DNA from: Pseudoalteromonas aliena SW19
GTDB lineage: Bacteria > Pseudomonadota > Gammaproteobacteria > Enterobacterales > Alteromonadaceae
Assembly: GCF_014905615.1 (NCBI RefSeq)
Contig: NZ_AQGU01000025.1
Location: 682,001 to 746,000 of the forward strand
Direction of reading: 5' to 3'
DNA length: 64,000 nucleotides
Shown here: one piece after another, positions 23,239 to 32,164 of the stretch
How positions within the stretch are numbered: the first letter of the stretch is position 1
How the letters are laid out: each line of letters opens with the position of its first letter
Notes under the pieces: generated by a model
Database searches by the model: none
Seen by the model: only the letters and a program-made list of their open reading frames with translations
What the model was told of the DNA's origin: nothing
Translations under genes and position numbers: made by a program

Positions 23239-25848
23239 TTATGCAGATTGTGTTGCTTCTAAAAAGTCTTGTGCAAAGCGTTGTAACACACCACCAGCTG
23301 CGTAAATAGAAAGCTCTTCTTGGGTGTCGATACGGCACTTCATAGGTACGGTGAGTACTTCACCCTCTTTACGGGTAATACTTAAATTAACGGTGGCACC
23401 TGGTTTTAAATCACCCGCTACATCGTACGTTTCACTGCCATCTAGCTTGAGCGTTTTACGCGTTGTGCCCGCTTTAAATTCAAGCGGTAACACACCCATA
23501 CCAATTAAGTTAGTACGGTGAATACGCTCAAAACCTTCAGCTGCTATTACTTCAACGCCTGCAAGTCTTACCCCTTTTGCCGCCCAATCACGCGACGAAC
23601 CTTGACCGTAATCGGCACCGGCTACGATAATAAGCGGTTGCTTACGCTCCATGTAAGTTTCGATTGCTTCCCACATACGAGTATTAGTGCCTTGTGGCTC
23701 TATTCGCGCGTAAGAACCTTGTTTGACCTCACCGTTTTCATCAAGCACCATTTCATTAAGTAGTTTTGGGTTTGCAAAGGTTGCACGCTGCGCTGTTAAA
23801 TGATCGCCTCGATGCGTTGCGTACGAGTTGTAATCTTCTTCTGGCACGTTCATTTTGGTCAGGTACTCGCCAGCAGCACTGCTTGCCATAATTGCGTTTG
23901 ATGGCGATAAATGATCCGTTGTAATGTTATCACCAAGCACTGCAAGCGCACGCATACCGGTCATTGTGCGCTCACCCGCAAGTGCACCTTCCCAATAAGG
24001 CGGGCGACGAATGTACGTACTTTCTGGACGCCAGTCGTAGAGAGGATCGTTATCTTCACCGTAATCTACGGTTAAATTAAACATCGGCTCGTATACTTTT
24101 CTAAATTGCTCTGGCTTAACGCTTTGCTTAATTACTGCATCAATCTCTTCGTCAGACGGCCATAAATCTTTAAGCGTAATATCGTTGCCTTGTTGATCTT
24201 GCCCTAGTATCCCTTTTTCAATATCAAAGCGAATAGTACCTGCAATGGCGTACGCAACAACTAAAGGAGGTGACGCTAAAAATGCTTGCTTAGCATAAGG
24301 ATGAATACGCCCATCAAAGTTACGATTGCCCGAAAGCACCGCTGTCGTGTATAAATCGCGATCGATGACTTCTTTTTGAATAACAGGGTCAAGGGCACCG
24401 CTCATGCCGTTACACGTTGTACACGCAAAACCAACAATGCCAAAGCCCAGTTGCTCAAGCTCTGTTAATAGGTTTGCATCTTCAAGGTATGATTGCACCG
24501 CTTTTGAGCCCGGTGCTAATGAAGTTTTAACCCAAGGTTTACGCATTAACCCCTTAGCATTTGCGTTACGGGCAAGCAGTGCTGCGGCAATTACATTGCG
24601 TGGATTACTGGTATTAGTACAGCTAGTAATAGCGGCAATAATACATGAGCCGTCTGGCATTAAGCCTTCTTCATTTTCAACAACGCCCGAAATACCTTCT
24701 TTAGCTAAATCGCTTGTCGACACACGGCGGTGCGGATTAGATGGACCGGCAATATTGCGCCCTACGCTTGATAAGTCAAACTTAAGTACACGCTCATATT
24801 TTGCGGTTTTTAAGCTATCGCTCCAAAGGCCTGCTGTTTTAGCGTAGTTTTCTACAAGGGCAATTTGTTCTTCTTCGCGACCGGTTAAACGCAAGTAATC
24901 TATTGTTTTATCATCGATATAAAACATAGCTGCAGTTGCGCCAAATTCAGGCGTCATGTTCGAAATAGTTGCTCTGTCACCAAGTGTAAGCGCGTCAGCA
25001 CCTTCACCGTAAAACTCTAAATAAGTAGATACAACACGTTGCTCGCGTAAAAATTCAGTAATAGCCAACACAATATCGGTTGCGGTAATACCTGGTTGGC
25101 GCTTACCTGTTAGTTCAACACCGACAATATCAGGTAAGCGAATATAAGAAGCGCGGCCAAGCATTACGCTTTCAGCTTCAAGCCCACCTACGCCAACAGC
25201 AATAACGCCCAGCGCATCAACATGTGGCGTGTGGCTGTCGGTACCGACTAGTGTATCTGGGAAGGCAATGCCATCTCGGTTTTGAATAACCGGCGACATT
25301 TTTTCAAGATTAATTTGATGCATAATGCCGTTACCCGGTGGAATAACGTCAATATTTTTAAACGCAGTTTTTGTCCAGTTGATAAAGTGAAAGCGGTCGT
25401 CATTGCGTCTGTCTTCAATAGCGCGGTTTTTTTCAAATGCGTCAGGATCAAAACCGGCATGCTCTACCGCTAGTGAATGATCAACTATTAACTGTGTGGG
25501 TACCACTGGGTTCACTTTTGCCGGGTCGCCGCCTTTGGCTGCAATTGCATCACGAAGCCCTGCTAAATCAACAAGTGCTGTTTGCCCTAAAATATCGTGG
25601 CAGACCACACGCGCTGGATACCACGGAAAATCTAAGTCTTGTTTGCGCTCAATCAGCTGATTAAGTGCATCGGTTAACATGGCAGGATCGCATCGGCGTA
25701 CTAGATTCTCGGCAAATACACGTGATGAATAAGGTAGCGTGGCGTATGCACCTGGCTTAATTGCATCTACGGCTTCTTGCGTATCGTAATAGTCGACGTT
25801 TGAGCCCGGTAGAGGTTTACGGTATTGGGTATTATTAATTATGGTCAT
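23239..25848 (-). CDS. acnD: Fe-S-dependent 2-methylcitrate dehydratase AcnD
   Basis: 869 residues of the aconitase superfamily. It dehydrates 2-methylcitrate to 2-methylaconitate. The three [4Fe-4S] ligand cysteines are visible (TSCTNTSNP and FACTTCNGMSG), as are DSHTPHVDALG and the C-terminal swivel domain (GADYGQGSSRDWAAKG). AcnD with PrpF replaces PrpD in this operon. An intrinsic-terminator-like hairpin lies in the 126-bp gap after prpC, so acnD-prpF expression may depend on read-through or its own promoter. Confidence 0.96.
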   Translation of the reverse strand: MTIINNTQYRKPLPGSNVDYYDTQEAVDAIKPGAYATLPYSSRVFAENLVRRCDPAMLTDALNQLIERKQDLDFPWYPARVVCHDILGQTALVDLAGLRDAIAAKGGDPAKVNPVVPTQLIVDHSLAVEHAGFDPDAFEKNRAIEDRRNDDRFHFINWTKTAFKNIDVIPPGNGIMHQINLEKMSPVIQNRDGIAFPDTLVGTDSHTPHVDALGVIAVGVGGLEAESVMLGRASYIRLPDIVGVELTGKRQPGITATDIVLAITEFLREQRVVSTYLEFYGEGADALTLGDRATISNMTPEFGATAAMFYIDDKTIDYLRLTGREEEQIALVENYAKTAGLWSDSLKTAKYERVLKFDLSSVGRNIAGPSNPHRRVSTSDLAKEGISGVVENEEGLMPDGSCIIAAITSCTNTSNPRNVIAAALLARNANAKGLMRKPWVKTSLAPGSKAVQSYLEDANLLTELEQLGFGIVGFACTTCNGMSGALDPVIQKEVIDRDLYTTAVLSGNRNFDGRIHPYAKQAFLASPPLVVAYAIAGTIRFDIEKGILGQDQQGNDITLKDLWPSDEEIDAVIKQSVKPEQFRKVYEPMFNLTVDYGEDNDPLYDWRPESTYIRRPPYWEGALAGERTMTGMRALAVLGDNITTDHLSPSNAIMASSAAGEYLTKMNVPEEDYNSYATHRGDHLTAQRATFANPKLLNEMVLDENGEVKQGSYARIEPQGTNTRMWEAIETYMERKQPLIIVAGADYGQGSSRDWAAKGVRLAGVEVIAAEGFERIHRTNLIGMGVLPLEFKAGTTRKTLKLDGSETYDVAGDLKPGATVNLSITRKEGEVLTVPMKCRIDTQEELSIYAAGGVLQRFAQDFLEATQSA

Positions 25849-25939
25849 AATAAATTCGCTAATTGGTGACGGTGTTTGCTCACAGCTAGCGTGTTTAATG
25901 AAAAGTTTGAGAAAAACTGCTCGCTAGTGGCTATGTGCA

Positions 25940-25967
25940 ATAAAAAAGTGAGCACATGCGTGCTCAC
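25940..25967 (-). terminator. Terminator-like hairpin between prpC and acnD
   Basis: On the minus strand a perfect 8-bp stem GTGAGCAC/GTGCTCAC with loop (25948-25967) is followed by a T run (25942-25947). It lies just after the prpC stop, inside the otherwise collinear prp operon. Confidence 0.75.
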
Positions 25968-25974
25968 CCATTTT

Positions 25975-27099
25975 TTAACGTGACTCTATTGGTGTGTAAC
26001 TACGTGCATCGGGCCCTGTATAATCGGCACTTGGGCGAATAATACGGTTGTTAGCACGTTGCTCTTTAACATGGGCAGTCCAACCCGTAACACGGCTCAT
26101 TACAAATATTGGCGTAAATAATTTAGTTGGAATATCCATAAAATGATAAGCAGATGCATGAAAAAAATCGGCGTTACAAAACAGTTTTTTCTCGCGCCAC
26201 ATAATCTCTTCACAACGAACAGACACAGGATAAAGTACGGTATCGCCTACTTCATCGGCTAGTTTTTCAGACCATTTTTTAATGATCACATTACGTGGAT
26301 CAGACTCACGATAAATAGCATGGCCAAAGCCCATAATTTTGTCTTTACGTGCAAGCATGCCCATGACTTCTTGTTCGGCATGTTCAGCGCTTGTGAAACC
26401 TTGGATCATATCCATAGCCGCTTCGTTAGCACCACCATGAAGTGGACCACGCAGCGTACCAATCGCACCAGTTACACAAGAGTGAATATCAGAGAGTGTT
26501 GATGCACACACACGACCCGTAAAGGTAGAGGCGTTAAATTCATGCTCTGCGTATAAAATTAGTGATACGTTCATCACTTGCGCAAATAACTCGCTAGGTG
26601 CTTTATCGTGTAACAGTGTTAAAAAGTGTGCGCCAACAGAGTCGTCATCTGTTTGTGTTTCTATGCGTACGCCGTCGTGTGTAAAGCGATACCAGTAGCA
26701 AATAATACTTGGGAACACAGCAACCATACGATCAATTGCATCGTTGGCTTGGCTAAAATCATTTTCCATTTCTAGGTTACCCAACATTGAGCAACCTGTG
26801 CGCATTACATCCATTGGATGCGCGTCTTTAGGAATATTTTCAAGCACTGTTTTAAGCGCATCTGGTAAGCCGCGTAAACTTTTTAGCTTTGCTTTATACT
26901 CGGCCAATTCGCTAGTTGTTGGTAACTCACCGCGTGAGAGTAAAAACGATACTTCTTCAAACTGCGCTTTTTCGGCAAGTTCGCTAATATCGTAACCACA
27001 ATACGTTAAACCAGAACCACTTTGTCCAACAGTACACAATGCTGTTTGACCAGCCACTTGTCCGCGTAAACCCGCGCCGCCTAATGCTTTATCTACCAT
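25975..27099 (-). CDS. prpC: 2-methylcitrate synthase
   Basis: 374 residues of the citrate synthase family. It condenses propionyl-CoA with oxaloacetate to 2-methylcitrate. Active-site regions are intact (GPLHGGANEAAM with catalytic His; GFGHAIYRESDPRN; CSASTFTG-like segment NASTFTGRVCAST). Short length and context distinguish it from the ~430-residue TCA enzyme. A strong AGGAG precedes the start, and prpB lies 48 bp upstream. Confidence 0.95.
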   Translation of the reverse strand: MVDKALGGAGLRGQVAGQTALCTVGQSGSGLTYCGYDISELAEKAQFEEVSFLLSRGELPTTSELAEYKAKLKSLRGLPDALKTVLENIPKDAHPMDVMRTGCSMLGNLEMENDFSQANDAIDRMVAVFPSIICYWYRFTHDGVRIETQTDDDSVGAHFLTLLHDKAPSELFAQVMNVSLILYAEHEFNASTFTGRVCASTLSDIHSCVTGAIGTLRGPLHGGANEAAMDMIQGFTSAEHAEQEVMGMLARKDKIMGFGHAIYRESDPRNVIIKKWSEKLADEVGDTVLYPVSVRCEEIMWREKKLFCNADFFHASAYHFMDIPTKLFTPIFVMSRVTGWTAHVKEQRANNRIIRPSADYTGPDARSYTPIESR

Positions 27100-27147
27100 G
27101 ATCTTCTCCTGTCTATAATTTGTGTGTGGTATCTATTTTAATAATTA

Positions 27148-28026
27148 TTATTTGTCAGATTTTGATGAAAAAAGGGTATCGAGTGTGTTCTCGTACGTGT
27201 GGTAATCTAAAAAGTCGTAAAGCTCTGCGCGCGTTTGCATATTTTCAATTTGGCTTTGTTGCGAGCCTTCATTTAAAATTGCTGAATACACGTTTAGTGC
27301 CGCCTTGTTCATAGCTCTAAATGCACTGAGTGGGTAAAGCACCATTTCAACGCCTACATCGCTTAACTGCTCTTTGGTGTAAATAGGTGTTTGGCCAAAC
27401 TCAGTAATATTTGCCAAAATTGGTACATTAATCGCTTTTGCAAATGCTTGATAATCAGCAAGATCGTGCACGGCTTCTGCAAAAATAGCATCAGCACCGG
27501 CTTCAACACAGGCAGCTGCACGGTCAATAGCGGCATTTAAACCTTCTTTTTGAAACGCATCGGTACGGGCCATAATGTAAAAATCGCTGTCGGTTTTTGC
27601 ATCAACCGCCGCTTTAATGCGGTCAACCATCTCACCTTGGCTGACAATTTCTTTATTTGGGCGATGCCCGCAACGCTTTTGCGCTACTTGATCTTCTATA
27701 TGAAACCCCGCCGCACCGGCTTTAGTCATTTCTTTTACTGTGCGTGCAATGTTAAACGCCCCACCCCAACCGGTATCGGCATCAACAAGTAGCGGTAAGT
27801 CGCTAGCCCCCGTAATACGACGAATATCTTCAAGCACGTTATCAAGGCTTGTCATACCTAAGTCAGGCATACCAAACGAGGCGTTTGCAACACCCGCACC
27901 TGAGAGGTAAATAGCTTGGTGGCCCATTTTTTCTGCCATCATCGCTGTGTAGGCATTAATAGTACCTACCACTTGTAACGGGCGATTATTAGTAATAGCG
28001 TGTTTAAATTTTAATCCTGCTGACAT
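27148..28026 (-). CDS. prpB: 2-methylisocitrate lyase
   Basis: 292 residues of the isocitrate lyase/PEP mutase superfamily. It splits 2-methylisocitrate to succinate and pyruvate. The catalytic loop Cys is in KRCGH, Mg-binding acids in DADTGWGG, and MARTDAF follows. AGGAG precedes the ATG. It is the second gene of the operon after the GntR regulator. Confidence 0.95.
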   Translation of the reverse strand: MSAGLKFKHAITNNRPLQVVGTINAYTAMMAEKMGHQAIYLSGAGVANASFGMPDLGMTSLDNVLEDIRRITGASDLPLLVDADTGWGGAFNIARTVKEMTKAGAAGFHIEDQVAQKRCGHRPNKEIVSQGEMVDRIKAAVDAKTDSDFYIMARTDAFQKEGLNAAIDRAAACVEAGADAIFAEAVHDLADYQAFAKAINVPILANITEFGQTPIYTKEQLSDVGVEMVLYPLSAFRAMNKAALNVYSAILNEGSQQSQIENMQTRAELYDFLDYHTYENTLDTLFSSKSDK

Positions 28027-28121
28027 TACTTTCTCCTCACTTTGAACGGTTGCTACGTGGAGTAACTTATAGTTTTAATCTGTAATTATGACTGTTTAAC
28101 TGTTTTACTTATTTTTTCGGC

Positions 28122-28814
28122 TTATGCTTTTTGCTTAGCTAATAAGTCGAATTTGGTTTGAATATTGGCTTGCGATGCACTGATGTGGCGCTTCATTAGC
28201 ATTTCAGCGAGTTCGCCGTCGTGGTTTTCAATAGCGTTAATAATAGCTAAATGTTCATCAAACGCTTTTGATACACGCGGCCCCACCATGCCCATTTGTA
28301 CGCGGTACATTCTTATTAGTTGATAAAGCTCATTACACAGTAAATGAATTAAATGCGCGTTTTTGCTGCCTTTAATAATACGGTAATGAAAATCTAAATC
28401 GCCGGCTTCTTGATAGTAAGACTCGCCCTCTTTAACACGTTGTGTTTGCAAGTGCTGATTAAGTAATTGCTTTAAGCCTTTTATCTCTTCGGGTTCCATA
28501 TTGTCGGCAGCCAGCCTACATGCCAAACCTTCAAGTGAGCTGCGAACTTGATAAACTTCAATCAAACGCTCAGCGGTAAGGGCAACTACTCGGCAACCTA
28601 CGTTAGCTTTACGCTCAACAAGGTAGCAACTCTCTAAGCGATTTAACGCTTCTCTAAGCGTTGCACGGCTTACACCATAACGCTTTGCAAGTTCAGGCTC
28701 TGATATTTTACTGCCTTGAACTATACTGCCTTCAACAATCTCACGGCGCATATCTACAAATACCTGATCTGATGCGGTAGTAATAGGCGCTTCGTTTAAA
28801 AATGTGTGTGTCAT
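28122..28814 (-). CDS. GntR/FCD-family regulator of the prp operon
   Basis: 230 residues: an N-terminal winged helix (recognition helix RYGVSRATLREALNRLE) and a C-terminal all-helical FCD ligand domain with conserved Asp/His residues. As the first gene of the 2-methylcitrate operon it is the likely local repressor, sensing a cycle intermediate. Three TGTCGACA-centred palindromes lie upstream and fit the symmetric sites of this family, so it probably controls itself and the operon (inference). It plays the part that the sigma54-dependent PrpR plays in enterics. Confidence 0.92.
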   Translation of the reverse strand: MTHTFLNEAPITTASDQVFVDMRREIVEGSIVQGSKISEPELAKRYGVSRATLREALNRLESCYLVERKANVGCRVVALTAERLIEVYQVRSSLEGLACRLAADNMEPEEIKGLKQLLNQHLQTQRVKEGESYYQEAGDLDFHYRIIKGSKNAHLIHLLCNELYQLIRMYRVQMGMVGPRVSKAFDEHLAIINAIENHDGELAEMLMKRHISASQANIQTKFDLLAKQKA

Positions 28815-28827
28815 AAGTTATTTTTAG

Positions 28828-28839
28828 ATTGTCGACAAT
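28828..28839. promoter_or_regulatory. Palindromic operator 1, ATTGTCGACAAT
   Basis: A perfect 12-bp palindrome 14 bp upstream of the gntR start. It shares its core TGTCGACA with two further sites in the same gap and is probably bound by the GntR regulator. Confidence 0.65.
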
Positions 28840-28914
28840 TAATGCCGTTACTATGTGCTTATTAAAAAACCATGTCAACCCTTGAACCCAACAAAAAGAC
28901 TAAAAAGCGCAACC

Positions 28915-28926
28915 ATTGTCGACACT
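28915..28926. promoter_or_regulatory. Palindromic operator 2, ATTGTCGACACT
   Basis: Same TGTCGACA core, with slightly asymmetric outer bases, centred 87 bp from site 1. Confidence 0.55.
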
Positions 28927-28976
28927 ATTAATCTAAAGTCGTATAAAAATGCTTTTAAAATAGACTAAACCAGTAA

Positions 28977-28988
28977 AGTGTCGACACT
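28977..28988. promoter_or_regulatory. Palindromic operator 3, AGTGTCGACACT
   Basis: A perfect 12-bp palindrome centred 62 bp from site 2 and about 80 bp upstream of the rsmF start. It could mark the far edge of a looped repression complex, or touch rsmF control. Confidence 0.55.
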
Positions 28989-29066
28989 GCAATAAAACTG
29001 ATGTTACGTTTTTTAGCGCTGAAAATGCGTTATATAAATGCTATTATCGCCCTTTATTTTTATAGT

Positions 29067-30530
29067 ATGAGCCAACGCGTGAACGCCAACACTTTTATTC
29101 CTGAGCACTTTATTGATGACGTAAAAACCTATTTACCAGCGCATCTAAACTTAGATGACTTTTTAAATGCGTGTCGCAGGCCACTCAGAAAATCTATCCG
29201 CGTTAATACATTAAAAATTAGCATTGAAGAATTTGTAGAACGTGCAACTGAAAAAAATTGGCTGCTAACCCCTATCCCTTGGTGCAGTAAAGGCTTTTGG
29301 TTAGAACGCCCAAGCGATGAAGAGCAAAATCTGGCCCTTGGTAATACTGACTTACATTTAAGTGGTGCAATGTACGTACAAGAAGCAAGTTCAATGTTGC
29401 CGCCTATTGCCTTAAAACAAAGTATTGAACTCACAGGCACTCAAAATAACACTGTACTTGATATGGCATCAGCACCAGGCTCTAAAACCTCACAGTTAGC
29501 TGCGCTTATGAATAACCAAGGCGTGCTTGTTGCAAACGAGCTTTCGTCATCTCGTTTAAAGGTACTTAGCGCAACACTCAAACGTATGGGGGTTGGTAAC
29601 TGTGCGCTCTCGCACTTTGATGGCGTTATATTTGGCAACTACATGTTTGAATGCTTTGATAGCATATTGCTAGACGCACCCTGCTCTGGTGAAGGTACTG
29701 TGCGTAAAGACGCCGACGCACTTAAAAATTGGTCAATCGAATCAAATATCGAAATAGCCCAAGTACAAAAAGACTTAATCAAAAGCGCATTTTACGCATT
29801 AAAGCCAGGTGGCACCTTAGTGTACTCAACTTGTACACTTACTCCACTTGAAAACCAACAAGTGTGTGATTATTTACTCAGTGAATTTGGCGACTATATA
29901 GCGCCTGAGTCCCTAAGTGATTTATTTGAAGGTGCAAGTAAAGCAACAACAAGTGAAGGCTATTTGCATGTTTGGCCGCAAACCTTCGATAGCGAAGGCT
30001 TTTTTATTGCTAAATTTAAAAAGCACGCAAGTTGCGATAACCCAAATCAAACTGTTAAAAAAGGCGCGTTTCCGTTTAACGAGTTTGATAAAAAACAAAG
30101 CGTCGCGTTTATGCAGTCGCTTAAAAAACACTTTGGGTTAACTAATCTACCTGGCAACTTAATGCAGCGCGACAAAGAACTGTGGTTATTTCCACAAGGG
30201 TTTGAAGCCCTGCAAAATAAAATTAAGTACGCACGTTTAGGCATTCAGATTGGCATTATTCATAAAAATGGGGTGAGGCTAACACATGAGTTTGCAACTG
30301 TATTTGGCAATGAATGCAAAACTAATATTTACGCGTTAAATAACGAGCAAGCAAATGATTATTTTCAAGGTAAAGATATACGCTTAACTGAAGCAACTCA
30401 AACAATAGGTGAGGTGGTATTAACACTGTGCGGCTGCCCTATTGGGCTGGGTAAATGGCAAAAAAATAAGATTAAAAATTCATTACCACGAGATCTGGTA
30501 CAAAATACACAATTAATCAGCTGGATTTAA
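29067..30530 (+). CDS. rsmF: 16S rRNA (cytosine-C5) methyltransferase RsmF
   Basis: 487 residues similar to E. coli RsmF/YebU, which methylates C1407 of 16S rRNA. The NOL1/NOP2/Sun core has the SAM-binding [12 protein letters not shown] and both catalytic cysteines (DAPCSGEG and STCTLTP). A C-terminal RNA-binding region follows. The ATG at 29067 gives [15 protein letters not shown], which aligns with the family N-terminus; the frame is open to 29001 but those residues are hydrophobic and unlike the family. It is divergent from the prp operon and ends at a terminator. Confidence 0.93.
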   Translation: MSQRVNANTFIPEHFIDDVKTYLPAHLNLDDFLNACRRPLRKSIRVNTLKISIEEFVERATEKNWLLTPIPWCSKGFWLERPSDEEQNLALGNTDLHLSGAMYVQEASSMLPPIALKQSIELTGTQNNTVLDMASAPGSKTSQLAALMNNQGVLVANELSSSRLKVLSATLKRMGVGNCALSHFDGVIFGNYMFECFDSILLDAPCSGEGTVRKDADALKNWSIESNIEIAQVQKDLIKSAFYALKPGGTLVYSTCTLTPLENQQVCDYLLSEFGDYIAPESLSDLFEGASKATTSEGYLHVWPQTFDSEGFFIAKFKKHASCDNPNQTVKKGAFPFNEFDKKQSVAFMQSLKKHFGLTNLPGNLMQRDKELWLFPQGFEALQNKIKYARLGIQIGIIHKNGVRLTHEFATVFGNECKTNIYALNNEQANDYFQGKDIRLTEATQTIGEVVLTLCGCPIGLGKWQKNKIKNSLPRDLVQNTQLISWI

Positions 30531-30659
30531 AGTAATACTTTTTAATTAAATACAGTTATATCGAAAAATTAGTTATGCTTTATTGAGCAGCTTTACTACA
30601 CTTTTAAGTACTTTCTTCTTCTCCCTAAAGAATCTAGAAAGTTTTTTTAGTTAACGCTA

Positions 30660-30675
30660 GACTCAAATTTGAGTC
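30660..30675. repeat. 16-bp perfect palindrome
   Basis: GACTCAAATTTGAGTC, just before the terminator between rsmF and the EPS locus. Purpose unknown; it could be a protein site or part of the 3' end structure. Confidence 0.35.
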
Positions 30676-30683
30676 ACTTTAAA

Positions 30684-30719
30684 GCCCAGAGTGCTTATAA
30701 GTCTCTGGGCATTTTTTTT
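30684..30719 (+). terminator. Terminator between rsmF and the EPS locus
   Basis: GCCCAGAG/CTCTGGGC arms with an 11-base loop followed by ATTTTTTTT on the plus strand. The stop of the convergent vpsP-like gene is 4 bp away, so it may act both ways. Confidence 0.8.
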
Positions 30720-30723
30720 GCTT

Positions 30724-31440
30724 TTATTTACAGTGTACTTTATACAGGTGGGCCGCTCTAACGTCTTCAAACGCATTACCAAATTGAAGTGACAAGCACA
30801 ATGTAGGGAGTCTATTAACTTGTTTAGCTAAATTAAACACTTCAAAAAAATGGTATCCGTGTTTAACTGCCAAATTTAATTCAGCAACGTATAGCGCTTT
30901 AAACTTAGGCGATAAATTTGGCCAATTTATTAAAGCAAGTTGAATGATCCCTAAATGAACACTTAATTTATTTGGCCCAACGGACTTTGCTTGTTGAATA
31001 TATTCATAAACACGTTCACTGGCCCCTTCTTGATAACTAACAACTTGCGCTAATGCAATCCATGTTTCAGCCCAGCTTTGCCTTAACTCAACTGACTTTA
31101 AAAGCGCTTGCTCAGCCTCTTTATAAATTTGCATATTATTGGCTTGCGTAGCTTCAGTTGAATCTTTAAAGGCATTAATAGTTAACATATTTATATGCGC
31201 ACTTAACTGCCAATAATGTGGGTGCGAAGGTTCTAACTGAGTTGCCAAGGCAATAGCATGTTTTGCATCAGATAGCCGCGAGTAATCGGCTGGATCAGCA
31301 GTCATATGCTGCACAGTATTACGTGCACTGAAGTACCAAGAATTAGCACGCATACTCTGAACACTAAGATAAATGATGCATAAAGTAACCATAGCCAAAA
31401 TAGCGGCTTGCATCGTCCGATTAAATTTAAAGTTAATCAC
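30724..31440 (-). CDS. VpsP-like polysaccharide biosynthesis protein
   Basis: 238 residues: an N-terminal membrane helix (about 9-28), then helical repeats resembling TPRs (LATQLEPSHPHYWQLSAHI; SWAETWIALAQVVS) in the periplasm. Size, topology and place at the end of a wcaJ-barrel-OPX-Wzc operon match VpsP of the Vibrio vps-II operon. Molecular function is unknown; a scaffold role is inferred from the repeats. It overlaps the phosphatase gene by 8 bp. Confidence 0.75.
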   Translation of the reverse strand: MINFKFNRTMQAAILAMVTLCIIYLSVQSMRANSWYFSARNTVQHMTADPADYSRLSDAKHAIALATQLEPSHPHYWQLSAHINMLTINAFKDSTEATQANNMQIYKEAEQALLKSVELRQSWAETWIALAQVVSYQEGASERVYEYIQQAKSVGPNKLSVHLGIIQLALINWPNLSPKFKALYVAELNLAVKHGYHFFEVFNLAKQVNRLPTLCLSLQFGNAFEDVRAAHLYKVHCK

Positions 31441-32161
31441 TAAATAAAGACTCAGTTAAATGCCAAGGATTTGTTAAAAATAACTTAGTTGCTTTTTCAG
31501 AGCCAATTAAATCACTAACAATTTGCTTTGCATTACTTAATATTGGTGGCCTGCGCTTTACTGAATGTGCATCGGTTGCCACATATCTGACTAAATCGGC
31601 TTTAAGCATATCTTCGCAAATTTGCTTAGCTTTATCGCCCCAGTGCCCTTCTAGGCTTGATGCCGTTAATTGAAACTCACAACCGAGTTGTTTTAAATGT
31701 TCTATATAAAACGGTTTTTCTTGAATATCACGGTTACGCTCAGGATGAGGAATTATTACTTTAATATTTTGTTTTGCTAACCACGAAATAAACTTATCGT
31801 AACCTTGAGGTACATGCGAATGGGGTAACTCTAATAATAAATAGTTCACACCTTCAATGTGGCCAATAAAAGGGAGTTTATTCGCCATTATTAATGCCAT
31901 AAGCTCTACATCTAAACGAACCTCAGCAGCGACTGCTAACTTAATCGTGATCCCCGCATTTATAGCATGCGTTTTTAAATTAGCGAGATCATCATATATA
32001 TGAGAACTCGCATTATTAAAGCGCCCTAGATGAATGTGCGGGGTAGCTACCATATGCGTTATACCATCGCTTTGCGCTATTTTTAATAACGCTAAAGCTT
32101 CATCTAAATCTTTAGCGCCATCATCAATTCCTGGCAAAATATGAGAGTGTATATCAATCAT
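31433..32161 (-). CDS. CpsB/YwqE-type PHP tyrosine phosphatase
   Basis: 242 residues of the PHP metal-dependent phosphatase family (CpsB, YwqE). The N-terminus MIDIHSHILPGIDDGAKDL supplies metal ligands, and further His/Asp ligands are in HPERN and ATDAHS. Such enzymes remove phosphate from the tyrosine cluster of the capsule kinase. The kinase gene lies 3 bp upstream, so they are a matched pair. The PHP type was first known from Firmicutes; enteric loci use the unrelated Wzb type. Confidence 0.9.
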   Translation of the reverse strand: MIDIHSHILPGIDDGAKDLDEALALLKIAQSDGITHMVATPHIHLGRFNNASSHIYDDLANLKTHAINAGITIKLAVAAEVRLDVELMALIMANKLPFIGHIEGVNYLLLELPHSHVPQGYDKFISWLAKQNIKVIIPHPERNRDIQEKPFYIEHLKQLGCEFQLTASSLEGHWGDKAKQICEDMLKADLVRYVATDAHSVKRRPPILSNAKQIVSDLIGSEKATKLFLTNPWHLTESLFSD

Positions 32162-32164
32162 AAG

